Below, piece after piece: positions 23,616 through 34,237 of a stretch of DNA of 64,000 nt. Origin of the DNA: CAZTQN01 sp964615765 (GTDB lineage Bacteria > Planctomycetota > Phycisphaerae > Phycisphaerales > UBA1924); contig CAZTQN010000001.1 of NCBI GenBank assembly GCA_964615765.1, forward strand, positions 1 through 64,000. The letters are read 5' to 3'. The translations under genes were made by a program, and so were the position numbers. Below the pieces are notes generated by a model. It had not been told where the DNA came from. It made no database searches and saw only the letters and a list, made by a program, of their open reading frames with translations. Numbering within the stretch: position 1 is the first letter of the stretch; each line of letters opens with the position of its first letter.

Positions 23616-24682
23616 CCCCCCGCCGGCGCGACAAGCTGGCGGCGCGATGGTCCCGCCTCACACGCTGGGAATACTGGCCGTCCTGGGCCGTGTACGCGCC
23701 GCTCTTCCCGTGGTGGACGATCTACGCGCTCCGCGCCCGCAGCATCACGGCGTGGGCCAACGCGAACACGGCGGTGCCGCTCCGCCGCATGGTCGGCGAG
23801 TCCAAGTGGGACATCCACCAGATCCTCCCGCCCGAGCACACCGTCGACGCCGCGATCGTCGAGCCCGGCCCCGTCGACCAGCGCGTCCGCCGATTGCTCG
23901 ACATCCGCGCGCAGCGCGGGTGGTCGTGGCCCATCATCGTCAAGCCCGACGCCGGCGAACGCGGTGACGGCGTCCGCCGCGCGTCCTCCGAGCACGACCT
24001 GCACAGCTACTTCACGCTCCAGCCCACCCGCGTGATCGCGCAGGAGTGCCACCACGGCCCGCACGAGATCGGCGTGTTCTACCTCCGCCCGCCCGGCGAC
24101 ACACGCGGCCGCATCTTCGCGGTCACCGACAAACGCTTCGCCACCCTCATCGGCGACGGCACCCACACCATCGCCCAACTCATCTGGCAGCACCCGCGTC
24201 ACCGCGTGCAGGCCCGCGTCTACCTCGCGCGTCTCGCCGACGCCGCCCGCCGTGTCCCCACCGCGGGTGAATCGGTCTCGCTCGGCTTCGCCGGCAACCA
24301 CGCGCAGGGCTCGATGTTCCTCGACGGCGCCGCCCTCATCACTCCGGCGCTCACCGCAACCTTCGACCGTATCGCCGACGCCATGCCCGGCTTCCACTTC
24401 GGGCGCTTCGACATCCGCTACGCCGACCCCGCCGCCCTCGCCGAAGGCCGCGGTTTCAAGATCATCGAACTCAACAGCACCCTCTCCGAGCCGACGAACG
24501 TCTACGACCCGTCCTGGGGCTTCTGGAAAGCCCAGCGCACGCTGCGTGAGGCCTGGCGCTACGCGTTCGCGTTCGGCGCCGCCAACCGCGCCCGCGGCTG
24601 CCGCCCGACGTTCAGCGCCGAGATTCTCTCGTGGTGGGCCGAACACCGCCGCCGCCCGGCCGCCGGCATCGTCGCCGACTGA
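23612..24682 (+). CDS. ATP-grasp family protein
   Basis: 356 aa from a GTG at 23612 that overlaps the previous stop by four bases. The ATP-grasp fold is shown by IVKPDAGERGDGVR (nucleotide-binding Lys and Gly-rich loop), VIAQECHHGPHEIGVFYLR, and the metal-binding end GFHFGRFDIRYAD plus FKIIELNSTLSEPTN (Glu and Asn). An aromatic, partly hydrophobic N-terminus (WEYWPSWAVYAPLFPWW) suggests membrane contact. ATP-grasp enzymes join a carboxylate to an amine or thiol; the substrate is not evident. It ends 5 bases from the convergent cardiolipin synthase gene. Confidence 0.82.
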   Translation: MTPRRRDKLAARWSRLTRWEYWPSWAVYAPLFPWWTIYALRARSITAWANANTAVPLRRMVGESKWDIHQILPPEHTVDAAIVEPGPVDQRVRRLLDIRAQRGWSWPIIVKPDAGERGDGVRRASSEHDLHSYFTLQPTRVIAQECHHGPHEIGVFYLRPPGDTRGRIFAVTDKRFATLIGDGTHTIAQLIWQHPRHRVQARVYLARLADAARRVPTAGESVSLGFAGNHAQGSMFLDGAALITPALTATFDRIADAMPGFHFGRFDIRYADPAALAEGRGFKIIELNSTLSEPTNVYDPSWGFWKAQRTLREAWRYAFAFGAANRARGCRPTFSAEILSWWAEHRRRPAAGIVAD

Positions 24683-24687
24683 GCGTG

Positions 24688-26145
24688 CTACAGCAGCGGC
24701 CCGGCCAGCCCGACGGCGTTCTCGGCGAGTGTCCGGTACCAAGGCCGCTTGCGCCATTCCGGCGCGAGGATCTCGTACGCGTGCTTGAGGTACGACGACT
24801 GCATCTGCCGCAGCGACGCCGTGAAGTTCGCGTCGTACACCAGCAGCGTGACCTCGAAGTTCAGAAAGAACGACCGCGCGTCGAAGTTCGCCGAGCCGAT
24901 GAGCCCGAACGAGCGGTCGACGGTGATCGTCTTGGCGTGCAGCAGCCCGCGCGCGTAGTGGTGAATGTGCACGCCCGCGTCCAGCAGCTCGCGATAGTGG
25001 GCCCGGCTCGCCGCCGCCACCAGCCACGAATCCCCGATGCTCGGCATGATGATCGTCACGCGCACACCCCGCGCCGCCGCCGCGATCAGCGCCGCGAGCG
25101 TCGCCTCGTCGGGCACGAAGTACGGCGTGGTCATCACCAGCTCTTCCCGTGCCGTGTACAGCAGCGTCAAGAACGCCTGATGGATCGCCTGCGGGCTCGG
25201 CCCCGGGCCTGAGGGGATCACCTGCGCGATGCTGTCCGGATCATCATGCACCACCGGCGGCGGCAGCAGCGCCTCCAGCTTGCCGGACAGATCCTCCTCC
25301 GAATCGAGGTGCCAGTCCTTGATGAACGTCGCGCCCAGCGCCTGCACCACCGGCCCCTCCAGCCGCACCGACGCGTCAACCCACGCCCCCGTCTTTCGCC
25401 GCTTGGTCGAGCGGAACGACGAGTCGTGCAGGTTCTGACTCCCGCAATACCCGATCTGCCCGTCGATTACGGCGATCTTCCGGTGGTTCCGCAGGTCGAT
25501 CCGCGCGAACGGCCGGCGCATGATGCTCACCGGCAGCGCCTCCACGCACTTCACGCCCGCGGCGAGCATCCGCTCCCACTGCGGGCACCCGATGAACGAC
25601 CACGACCCCACGCCGTCCAGCAGCACGCGGCACTCCACGCCGCGCTGCGCCGCGCCGATCATCGCCTCCAGCACGCGGTCCGCACCCGGGTCGCAGTTCC
25701 AGATGAACGTCTGCAGATGGACGTGGTGCTTCGCCCGCTGGATGTCCGACACGATGGACGCGAGCATGCTGTCGTTGTCCGGCAGCAGCGTCACGCGATT
25801 CCCCCGCAGCGGCGGAACGCCGGTCACGCCCGCGCCGTACCGCGCGATCGTCGCGAACGGCCCTTCGATGCCGGACGCGTCCAGGCCCGCACGGTTCCAG
25901 TCCGTCGCCAGGTCAATCGCCACGCGCCGGCTGACGTCTTCGTACCGCCGCAGCCGGCGCACGCCCATCCGCCGCTCCCCGATCAGCAGGTACATAAGCC
26001 CGCTGATCACCGGCACGAACAGCAGCAGCAGCAGCCACGCCAGCGTCACCGGCGCCGGGCGCCGGTTGTACACGATCGTCAGCGCGATCACCGCGCGGAA
26101 CGCCGCGTCAAACGCGAGGAAGGAGATGGTGATCATCGACAGCAT
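24688..26145 (-). CDS. cls: Cardiolipin synthase (phospholipase D family)
   Basis: 485 aa. Two N-terminal helices (residues about 5-20 and 32-52, the second LAWLLLLLFVPVISGLMYLL) anchor it in the inner membrane. Two HKD motifs follow: HRKIAVIDGQIGYCGSQN and HAKTITVDRSFGLIGSANFD. This is the layout of bacterial Cls, which joins two phosphatidylglycerols to make cardiolipin, and the length fits. It lies 72 bases downstream of the photolyase gene on the same strand and may share its transcript. Confidence 0.93.
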   Translation of the reverse strand: MLSMITISFLAFDAAFRAVIALTIVYNRRPAPVTLAWLLLLLFVPVISGLMYLLIGERRMGVRRLRRYEDVSRRVAIDLATDWNRAGLDASGIEGPFATIARYGAGVTGVPPLRGNRVTLLPDNDSMLASIVSDIQRAKHHVHLQTFIWNCDPGADRVLEAMIGAAQRGVECRVLLDGVGSWSFIGCPQWERMLAAGVKCVEALPVSIMRRPFARIDLRNHRKIAVIDGQIGYCGSQNLHDSSFRSTKRRKTGAWVDASVRLEGPVVQALGATFIKDWHLDSEEDLSGKLEALLPPPVVHDDPDSIAQVIPSGPGPSPQAIHQAFLTLLYTAREELVMTTPYFVPDEATLAALIAAAARGVRVTIIMPSIGDSWLVAAASRAHYRELLDAGVHIHHYARGLLHAKTITVDRSFGLIGSANFDARSFFLNFEVTLLVYDANFTASLRQMQSSYLKHAYEILAPEWRKRPWYRTLAENAVGLAGPLL

Positions 26146-26217
26146 GCGTGCACGTCGCGGCGGCGGCCAAGTCGGTGACGCTGGCCCGCCGCGGAGTTGC
26201 CGATGCTATCGGCCTGT

Positions 26218-27663
26218 TCACCGTGACAACGCCGCAAACGCCTGCTTCACGCGGTCGAGCACCTTCGTCCGGTCCACCAGCGGCTCGGGATAGTCAATCG
26301 TCCCGCGCAGCAGCACCGGCAGCCCCGCCGGGTCGTGAATGTCCCCGTCCTCGCCCGTCGAGAGCTCCCGCAACTCCGGCACCCACCGCTTGATGAACAC
26401 CCCGTCCGGGTCAAACTTCCGGCTCTGGCTGATGGGGTTGAAGATCCGGAAGTAGGGGGCCGCGTCCGTCCCCGTGCTCGCCGACCACTGCCACCCGCCG
26501 TTGTTCGGGCCAAGGTCACCGTCGACGAGGTTTTGCATGAAGAACTTCTCACCCTTGCGCCAATCGATGAACAGGTCCTTCGTCAGATACATCGCGACCA
26601 CCATCCGCAGCCGGTTGTGCAGCCACCCCGTCGCCACCAGGCTCCGCATCCCGGCGTCGACCAGCGGCACGCCTGTCCGCCCCTCGCACCAGGCCGCGAA
26701 CGCCTCCTCGTCGTCATTCCACTGGAGCTGCTCGGTCTCTGGCTTGAACGCGCGCCGCTTGCACACGCGTGGGAAGCCGATCAGGATGTGCTTGTAGAAC
26801 TCGCGCCACGCGACCTCGCTGATCCAGTGCGCCGCGCCCTCGTTCCCGCCGTCATACTTCCCGCCGTTCGCCTCCAGCGCCGCCACCACGCACCGCCGGG
26901 GCGAGATCGCCCCGATCGCCAGATACGGCGACAGCGCGCTGGTGGAATCCAGCGCCGGAAAATCGCGCTCCTGCTTGTACACGCGGATCTTGTTCGCGAC
27001 AAACCACTCCAGCCGCTTCACCGCCTCGTGCTCCCCCGCCCGCCACAAGCCCGGGTCCACGCGGCTGACAAACCCCTCCACCGCGCTCGGCACCGCCGAC
27101 CGCTCCACGCTCACCGGCTTTTGCACGCCCGGCGTCTCGACAACCCGGACCGGCGACGACTCCAGCACGCGGTACAGCGCCCGCTTGAACGGCGAGAACA
27201 CCGTGAAACACCGCCCTTCGCCCGTGCGCACCTCGCCCGGCTCGACCAGCACCTGGTCCGTGTACGCCGACACGCCGAACCCGCCCGCCTCCAGCCGCTC
27301 GCGCACGCGCTCGTCGCGCTCCACCTCGTTGATCTCGTACTCCTTGTTCCAGTGCACGCCGCTGGCGCCCACCTCCCGCGCTACGCGCTCGATCAGTTCC
27401 GGCGTCTCCGCGAAGCCGGGGGCCGTGCGGATCAGCAGCGGCACCTTGATCTTCGCCAGATCGTCCGACAGCACGCGCAGCGTCCGCAGCATGAAGTCCA
27501 CGCGCACGCCGGACCAGTCGTGCCGCGCCCACTGCTTCGGGCAGATCACAAATAGCCCGTCGACCCCGCCGCCCGCGGCTTTCGCAACGCGGCAGGCCGC
27601 CGCCAGCGCCGTGTTGTCGCTCACCCGAAGATCGGCCCGAAACCACACCAGTTGCACGCTCAT
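26218..27663 (-). CDS. phrB: Deoxyribodipyrimidine photolyase (class I)
   Basis: 481 aa. The ATG at 27663 is preferred: it overlaps the upstream stop as ATGA and has AAGGA 8 bases before it. QLVWFRADLRVSDNTALAAA is the photolyase N-terminal fold. The FAD-binding C-terminal part has TGVPLVDAGMRSLVATGWLH, NRLRMVVAMYLTKDLFIDW and NNGGWQWSASTGTDAAPYFR, all class I hallmarks. It reverses cyclobutane pyrimidine dimers using blue light. It is translationally coupled to a second, different photolyase directly upstream. Confidence 0.94.
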   Translation of the reverse strand: MSVQLVWFRADLRVSDNTALAAACRVAKAAGGGVDGLFVICPKQWARHDWSGVRVDFMLRTLRVLSDDLAKIKVPLLIRTAPGFAETPELIERVAREVGASGVHWNKEYEINEVERDERVRERLEAGGFGVSAYTDQVLVEPGEVRTGEGRCFTVFSPFKRALYRVLESSPVRVVETPGVQKPVSVERSAVPSAVEGFVSRVDPGLWRAGEHEAVKRLEWFVANKIRVYKQERDFPALDSTSALSPYLAIGAISPRRCVVAALEANGGKYDGGNEGAAHWISEVAWREFYKHILIGFPRVCKRRAFKPETEQLQWNDDEEAFAAWCEGRTGVPLVDAGMRSLVATGWLHNRLRMVVAMYLTKDLFIDWRKGEKFFMQNLVDGDLGPNNGGWQWSASTGTDAAPYFRIFNPISQSRKFDPDGVFIKRWVPELRELSTGEDGDIHDPAGLPVLLRGTIDYPEPLVDRTKVLDRVKQAFAALSR

Positions 27664-29297
27664 TCCCACAGTCCTTCCCGTTCAGCCGCCCGCTCCGGCG
27701 CCCGTCCCCACGTGGTCTTGCCATCGCTCGGCACGATCCCGAACCGCTCGCGCAGCCGCGCGGCGCTCACCGTGATCTGCACCTTCTGCTCCGCCGTCAT
27801 CCGCTCCACGTTCTTCAGGATCATCTTCATCCGCTGGTTCTTGGCGAACACCGGCTGCGTGCGGATGAGAAAATCCCAGTAGAACGTGTTGAACGGGCAC
27901 GCCTTCTCGCCCGTCCGCTGGTCAATGTCGTACGCGCACCGCGAGCAGTAGTTGCTCATGCGGTTGATGTAGTTCCCGCTCGCCGCGTACGGCTTGGTCC
28001 CCACCACGCCCGTCGCCGCCCGATCCTCCGCTCGCCGGTCCGCGTGCATCACCATCCCCAGCGTGTTCGGCAGCGTCACCCAGTCCACCGCGTCGGCGTA
28101 CATCGCCAGGTACCAGTCGCTGATCAAGCGCGGGTGCACGCCCGCGATCAGCGCGAAGTTCCCCGTCACCATCAGCCGCTGAATATGATGCCCGTACGCG
28201 TGCTCGATCACCTGCCCCAGGCACTCGCGCATGCACGCCATGTCCGTCCGGCCTGTCCAGTAGAAGTCCGGCAGCGACCCGTGCTGCTCCAGCCCGTTCC
28301 GCGATCCGTACCCCTCGCCCTCCAGCCAGTACACCCCGCGGATGAACTCGCGCCAGCCGATGATCTGCCGCACGAACCCTTCCACCGACTGCAGCGGCGC
28401 CCGCCCCTTCCGATACGCCGCGATCGCCTTCTCGCAGCACTCCCGCGGGTTCAGCAGCTTCAGGTTCAGCGCCGGCGACAGCACGCTGTGATAGAGGAAC
28501 CGCGCCCCGGTCCACATCGCGTCCTCATACGGCCCGAAGTTCGCCAGCCGCCGCGCGATGAAATCGTCCAGCGCCTCCAGCGCCTGCGTCCGCGTCACGT
28601 ACCACACGAACGACGCCTCATCCACCTTCCCCGGCAGCCCCGGCAGATGCTCGCGCACGTCCGCGATGACCGCGCGCGTCACCGCGTCCGCCGCAAACCG
28701 TTTCGGCAACGGCGGCATCGGCTTGGGCCCGTCCTTGCCGAACGGCAGCCGGTTGTCCTTGTCAAAGTTCCACGCCCCGCCCTCGGGCTGATCGCCCTCC
28801 ATCAGATACCCGGTCGCACGCCGCTGCTCCCGATAGAAGAACTCCATCGTCAGCGCCGTCCGACCCTCCGCCCACGCGGTGAACCGCTCCGTCGAAGCGA
28901 TGAAGTGTTCGTCCGGCAGAACTTCCAGCGTCGACCCCGCCCGTTCCGCCGCCTCTTCAAGTTCGCGCAGCACGCGCCACTCGCCCGGCTGCGTGCACGC
29001 GACCCGCGCCGGCGACAGCCGCGTGATCCACCGTTCCAGCTCGCCCGCCAGCGTGCCCGTGTTGTCAGGATCGCCCAGCCGCACGTAGTGCACGCGCACG
29101 CCCCGGGCTTCCAGGTCCGCCGCGAAGTGCCGCATCGCCGACAGGAACAGCACCGTCCGCTGCACGTGGCTGGGCACATGCCGCGACTCCGCGCTCACCT
29201 CCATCATCAGCACCGCGTCGCGTCCGGTGTCCAGTTCGCGCAGCAGCCGCGCATCCGCGTCGAGCTGATCCCCCAGCACCACGGCGAGCGTGCCCAC
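27660..29297 (-). CDS. Iron-sulfur (6-4)-type photolyase (FeS-BCP / PhrB-like)
   Basis: 545 aa from the GTG at 29297, where the family fold begins (VGTLAVVLGDQLDADARLL) and GGTGGAG lies upstream. A GTG at 29405 would add 36 low-complexity residues and cannot be excluded. The FeS-BCP hallmarks are present: RECCEKAIAAYRKGR, YGHHIQRLMVTGNFALIAG, DWYLAMYADAVDWVTLPN, and the cluster ligands MSNYCSRCAYDIDQ...ACPFN. These give the four Cys that bind [4Fe-4S] in Agrobacterium PhrB. That group repairs (6-4) photoproducts. With the class I enzyme downstream, the operon covers both major UV lesions. Confidence 0.92.
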   Translation of the reverse strand: MGTLAVVLGDQLDADARLLRELDTGRDAVLMMEVSAESRHVPSHVQRTVLFLSAMRHFAADLEARGVRVHYVRLGDPDNTGTLAGELERWITRLSPARVACTQPGEWRVLRELEEAAERAGSTLEVLPDEHFIASTERFTAWAEGRTALTMEFFYREQRRATGYLMEGDQPEGGAWNFDKDNRLPFGKDGPKPMPPLPKRFAADAVTRAVIADVREHLPGLPGKVDEASFVWYVTRTQALEALDDFIARRLANFGPYEDAMWTGARFLYHSVLSPALNLKLLNPRECCEKAIAAYRKGRAPLQSVEGFVRQIIGWREFIRGVYWLEGEGYGSRNGLEQHGSLPDFYWTGRTDMACMRECLGQVIEHAYGHHIQRLMVTGNFALIAGVHPRLISDWYLAMYADAVDWVTLPNTLGMVMHADRRAEDRAATGVVGTKPYAASGNYINRMSNYCSRCAYDIDQRTGEKACPFNTFYWDFLIRTQPVFAKNQRMKMILKNVERMTAEQKVQITVSAARLRERFGIVPSDGKTTWGRAPERAAEREGLWE

Positions 29298-29438
29298 ACT
29301 CCCCGGGTCTCCACCGCCCGCCTTCGCGCCCTTCCCTCCCACCCGGCGATTTCGCGGCGTGCTGCCCACGCTGTCATATCGCCGCCCGGCCCACGCCGGT
29401 TTCACGCGTTTCCCCGCCGCCTATCGTGCCCATCACCC

Positions 29439-30260
29439 GTGGAAACGCCCGATCACCGTCATCTCAAGGCCGGCGCGGTCCGCTGGATGGTGGCCCTGGG
29501 CTGTTCCGCCGCGGCGTGCGAGGTCCGTTGCCCGATCGCCCGCCACCGCGTCGACGCCGCCGGATATTGGGACCCGCTCCCGCGCGCCTCCGCCCGCGGC
29601 ATACCCGCCGACCGCCACACCCCGCACGCCTCACTCACTCGGGGGTCCTCGCCGCGCACCGTCATCGTCGAGTGCAAGCAGTCCCGGGCCGACTTCGTCC
29701 GCGACGGCCCGCGCCTGCACGCGCTCATCCAGCGCCGCGATCACCTCCACGCCGTCCGCCGCGCGCTCGAGGATCGCATCCTCAAGGTCTGCGAGCCCGA
29801 ACTCCGGCGCAGCGGCACGGCCTTGTTTCCCGAACTCGAAGAGTGGAACTTCGCCGAAAGCCGCGTCGAGTCCTATCGCACGATCGTGCGTGAGCTCGCC
29901 CTGCTCGACCGGCGCATCCACGGCTCGAGCAAGTTCTTCCTTCTGGCCCACTACCGCCTCGCCGACGCGCTGCTCATCGCCGCCCCGACGGGCATGCTCG
30001 CGCCCGCCGACGTGCCCCGCGGCTGGGGCCTGGTCGAGGTCGACCGCGCCGCCGCCGCCACCGCGTCCGCCGACCAGTGGACCCTCCGCGTCCCGCCGCC
30101 CGACCTCACCGGTCGCCTGCTGCACCGCCGCCGCCTGCTCCGCAACATCGCCGCAGCGCTCACCCGCCGCGCCCTGGGCCCGTCGCTCCCCATCCTTTCT
30201 ATAGCCGCCGAGCCCCGCCCCGAGCCCGCGAAGCAGCCGACTGCCAATCCGGCAGTCTGA
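29439..30260 (+). CDS. MmcB-like nuclease-fold protein
   Basis: 273 aa from a GTG at 29439. The core has a restriction-endonuclease-like pattern: a helix with GAVRWMVALG, then RHRVDAAGY (acidic residue) and TVIVECKQSRADFVRDGPRL (Glu-x-Lys), followed by SSKFFLLAHYRLADALLIAA and PRGWGLVEVD. The same order is seen in MmcB family DNA-repair proteins, which are longer here by a basic C-terminal tail (RLLHRRRLLRNIAAALTRRA). It diverges from the photolyase operon with a 141-base gap, which fits a role in DNA repair. An active nuclease is not proven. Confidence 0.7.
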   Translation: METPDHRHLKAGAVRWMVALGCSAAACEVRCPIARHRVDAAGYWDPLPRASARGIPADRHTPHASLTRGSSPRTVIVECKQSRADFVRDGPRLHALIQRRDHLHAVRRALEDRILKVCEPELRRSGTALFPELEEWNFAESRVESYRTIVRELALLDRRIHGSSKFFLLAHYRLADALLIAAPTGMLAPADVPRGWGLVEVDRAAAATASADQWTLRVPPPDLTGRLLHRRRLLRNIAAALTRRALGPSLPILSIAAEPRPEPAKQPTANPAV

Positions 30261-30446
30261 TGGCCTTGCAGAGCGCATCCGCGCACCGGTCGACACGCCA
30301 GCGACCCGCCCGGACTCCCGGAAAGCCCTCAACTGCCCCCACTCGGCCCCCGCGACCGGCCCTGTGACCACTTCCGGGGTGCCTCCCCCGACTGGCACCG
30401 ACCTTGCACACGGGCCTCGTACGGGGAGGGGCTGTCGGTGTGGTCC

Positions 30447-30471
30447 AGCACTACGTGCTTTGAACCGGTTC
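30447..30471. promoter_or_regulatory. Two adjacent palindromes upstream of groEL1
   Basis: AGCAC-TAC-GTGCT (30447-30459) and GAACCGGTTC (30462-30471) lie side by side, about 67 bases before the groEL1 ATG. AGCAC and GTGCT are the core half-sites of the HrcA element CIRCE, but they are only 3 bases apart here and the flanks do not match. They may be operators for some heat-shock or stress regulator. Confidence 0.35.
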
Positions 30472-30537
30472 GACCATCCTGCGGGCGTGCATGAACCCCC
30501 GCTCGACGCCCCCCGCATTTTCCTGGAGACGATCCCG

Positions 30538-32310
<1,773 letters not shown>

Positions 32311-32344
32311 GTACGCCGCACACCGACGCACCAGGAGCACCGCC

Positions 32345-32932
32345 GTGAAACATCGCCCCAATCTCGCCCCGCCCGTGCTCGCCGCCCTGATCCTCACCGG
32401 TCTGGGTTCGCTCACGGGCTGCGCGACCCGCTCGTCCACCGGCGACAGCGCCCGGGCCGCCACGCCCGTCGGCGATCAGGAGCAGGTTGTGACGCTCGCT
32501 CAGGTCCCGGCGCCCGTGCGGGCCGCGATCGAGTCGACCGTCGCCAACGGCAAAGTCGGCGAGATCGAGTTCGATCGCGCGGACGGCATCTACGAAGTCG
32601 AGTTTCTCCGCGACGGGCGGGAGTTCGAGGCCGACATCACCGCCTCCGGCGAAGTCCGCGCCATCGAACGCTCCATCCGCATCGACGAACTGCCCGAGCC
32701 CGTCCGGGTCACGGTCATCGCCGAGAGCAAGGGCGGCGAGGTCACCGATCTCTCCGAGATCAAGCGCATGCCGGAGAACCGCGTCCGCTACGAGGCCGAG
32801 ATCGCCCGCGGTCAGGAACTGATCGTGCTCGAGATCGGCCCGCGCGGGCGCGTGCTCGACCGCTCGGTCGAGAAACGCGAGGCCGACAAGCCCGCCACCC
32901 CGCCGGCGAAAAACCCCGCCACCCGCTACTGA
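32345..32932 (+). CDS. PepSY-like lipoprotein
   Basis: 195 aa from a GTG at 32345, with AGGAG 6 bases upstream. A lipobox LTGC (Cys26) marks it as a lipoprotein. Two repeats follow, each with a short helix, VPAPVRAAIESTVANGKVGE or LPEPVRVTVIAESKGGEVTD, then a beta pair. This pattern resembles PepSY-like / DUF2874 modules, often seen in periplasmic proteins that bind or inhibit. Lying between groEL1 and groES is unusual; co-transcription is likely because the gap to groEL1 is only 34 bases. Confidence 0.72.
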   Translation: MKHRPNLAPPVLAALILTGLGSLTGCATRSSTGDSARAATPVGDQEQVVTLAQVPAPVRAAIESTVANGKVGEIEFDRADGIYEVEFLRDGREFEADITASGEVRAIERSIRIDELPEPVRVTVIAESKGGEVTDLSEIKRMPENRVRYEAEIARGQELIVLEIGPRGRVLDRSVEKREADKPATPPAKNPATRY

Positions 32933-32969
32933 TCGCCCGCCAACACTTGTCCCTCCTTCGGACCGCGCC

Positions 32970-33806
32970 ATGACCACCGTCGCCACATCCAAGCCCGGCC
33001 AAGCCGCCCGCCCGCCGGGCCAGGACGGCGGCGATTCTGGCGAAGCCTTCCGCGACGTGGCCTTCCGCGAACTCCGCTCCATCCCCAACTTCAAGAACCT
33101 CTCCTTCCTCGAACTCGGCTGCGGCGACGGCTTCATCCTCGAACGCCTACGCCGCGAGGGCGTCACCCAGTTCACTGGCACCACCTACCGCTCCCGCACC
33201 GAGGACTACATCCGGCACCGCGACTATCCCGAGGGTGTCGAAGACCACGTCGTCGGCGGGATCGACCTCAACAAGCCGCTCCCCTTCGCCGACGCCCAGT
33301 TCGACGTCGTCTACACCACCGAAGTCATCGAGCACGTCGAAGGCCACCGGATGTTCATCACCGAGGCCTGCCGCGTGCTCAAGCCCGGCGGGTGGTTCCT
33401 GATCACCACGCCCAACCTGCACCGCATCCTCTCCCGCCTCGACTTCTTCCTCACCGGCACGCACCGCTCCAAGATGGAACTGGTGCCGTACACCGCGCCG
33501 GTCGACTGGATGGAGCAGTGGCACCACCGCCCGGCCGATTTCCCGCTGCTGCACTACTTGATGTGGCGTGGCGGGCTGCGCGTGCAGAAGACCGTCGAGA
33601 CCGAAGTCCGCCGCGCCAGCCGGTGGGCCATGGCCCTCCGCCCGCTCCTCGCGGGCACAACGCGCCGGGCCGTGTACCGTCACACCAAGCCGGAGCCGGA
33701 AGACCGGGCCGGCAAGGACGATCTGTACCGCTGGATGATGTCCCCCGCGATGCTGTGCAGCGAGCAGATGTGCGTCGTTGCCCGCAAGACCGGACCAAGT
33801 GCATGA
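32970..33806 (+). CDS. Class I SAM-dependent methyltransferase
   Basis: 278 aa. LSFLELGCGDGFILERL is the SAM-binding motif I. FADAQFDVVYTTEVIEHVEG and CRVLKPGGWFLITTPN are motifs II and III of the Methyltransf_11 type. The C-terminal part (KMELVPYTAPVDWMEQWHHR) is probably the substrate lid. No membrane segment is present. The substrate is unknown; similar proteins act on sugars, lipids or quinones. Confidence 0.82.
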   Translation: MTTVATSKPGQAARPPGQDGGDSGEAFRDVAFRELRSIPNFKNLSFLELGCGDGFILERLRREGVTQFTGTTYRSRTEDYIRHRDYPEGVEDHVVGGIDLNKPLPFADAQFDVVYTTEVIEHVEGHRMFITEACRVLKPGGWFLITTPNLHRILSRLDFFLTGTHRSKMELVPYTAPVDWMEQWHHRPADFPLLHYLMWRGGLRVQKTVETEVRRASRWAMALRPLLAGTTRRAVYRHTKPEPEDRAGKDDLYRWMMSPAMLCSEQMCVVARKTGPSA

Positions 33807-33862
33807 CCACCCCCGCCCGCGATCACTCGCCGGCGGCGTCTGACTTCTGGAGATTTCTGACC

Positions 33863-34153
33863 ATGGCCATCAAACCCCTCGAAGACCGCGTCCTCGTCAA
33901 GCCCATCGAAGCCGAGAGCAAGACCGCCTCGGGCATCTTCCTGCCCGAGAGCGCCAAGGAAAAGCCCGTCCGCGGCGAAGTCATCGCCGTCGGCCCCGGC
34001 AAGCGCCTGGAGAACGGCAAGCGGGCCGAGATGAGCGTCCGCAAGGGCGACACCGTCGTGTACGGCAAGTACGCCGGCACCGAAGTCGAACTCAAGGGCG
34101 ACAAGGTCCTGATCCTGCGCGAGAGCGAACTGCTGGGCGTGCTCGAGCGCTAA
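33863..34153 (+). CDS. groS: 10 kDa co-chaperonin GroES
   Basis: 96 aa from the ATG at 33863, with GGAG 10 bases upstream. IKPLEDRVLVKPIEAESKTA and the mobile loop SGIFLPESAKEKPVRGEVIA are unmistakable, as is KGDTVVYGKYAGTEVEL. It caps the GroEL ring. It lies between groEL1 and groEL2 and may serve both. A perfect stem-loop follows 20 bases after the stop. Confidence 0.96.
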   Translation: MAIKPLEDRVLVKPIEAESKTASGIFLPESAKEKPVRGEVIAVGPGKRLENGKRAEMSVRKGDTVVYGKYAGTEVELKGDKVLILRESELLGVLER

Positions 34154-34173
34154 GACGGATTCAGCGCCGGATA

Positions 34174-34206
34174 CCCCGCCGCGAGCCCGCACCGGCCGCG
34201 GCGGGG
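34174..34206. terminator. Stem-loop after groES
   Basis: CCCCGCCGCG (34174-34183) pairs perfectly with CGCGGCGGGG (34197-34206) around a 13-base loop. No T-run follows, so it could be a weak terminator, a processing site or an RNA stabiliser that sets groES above the downstream genes. Confidence 0.5.
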
Positions 34207-34237
34207 CGCGACTCGAACGACACCAACCAAAGGCGAC

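Noticed and set aside
28044..29438. Long plus-strand extension upstream of the MmcB-like gene
   Set aside because: It is Arg/His/Pro-rich shadow of the photolyase gene. The real protein begins at the GTG at 29439.
30447..30459. CIRCE element for HrcA
   Set aside because: The half-sites AGCAC and GTGCT are 3 bases apart and lack the outer bases of TTAGCACTC-N9-GAGTGCTAA.
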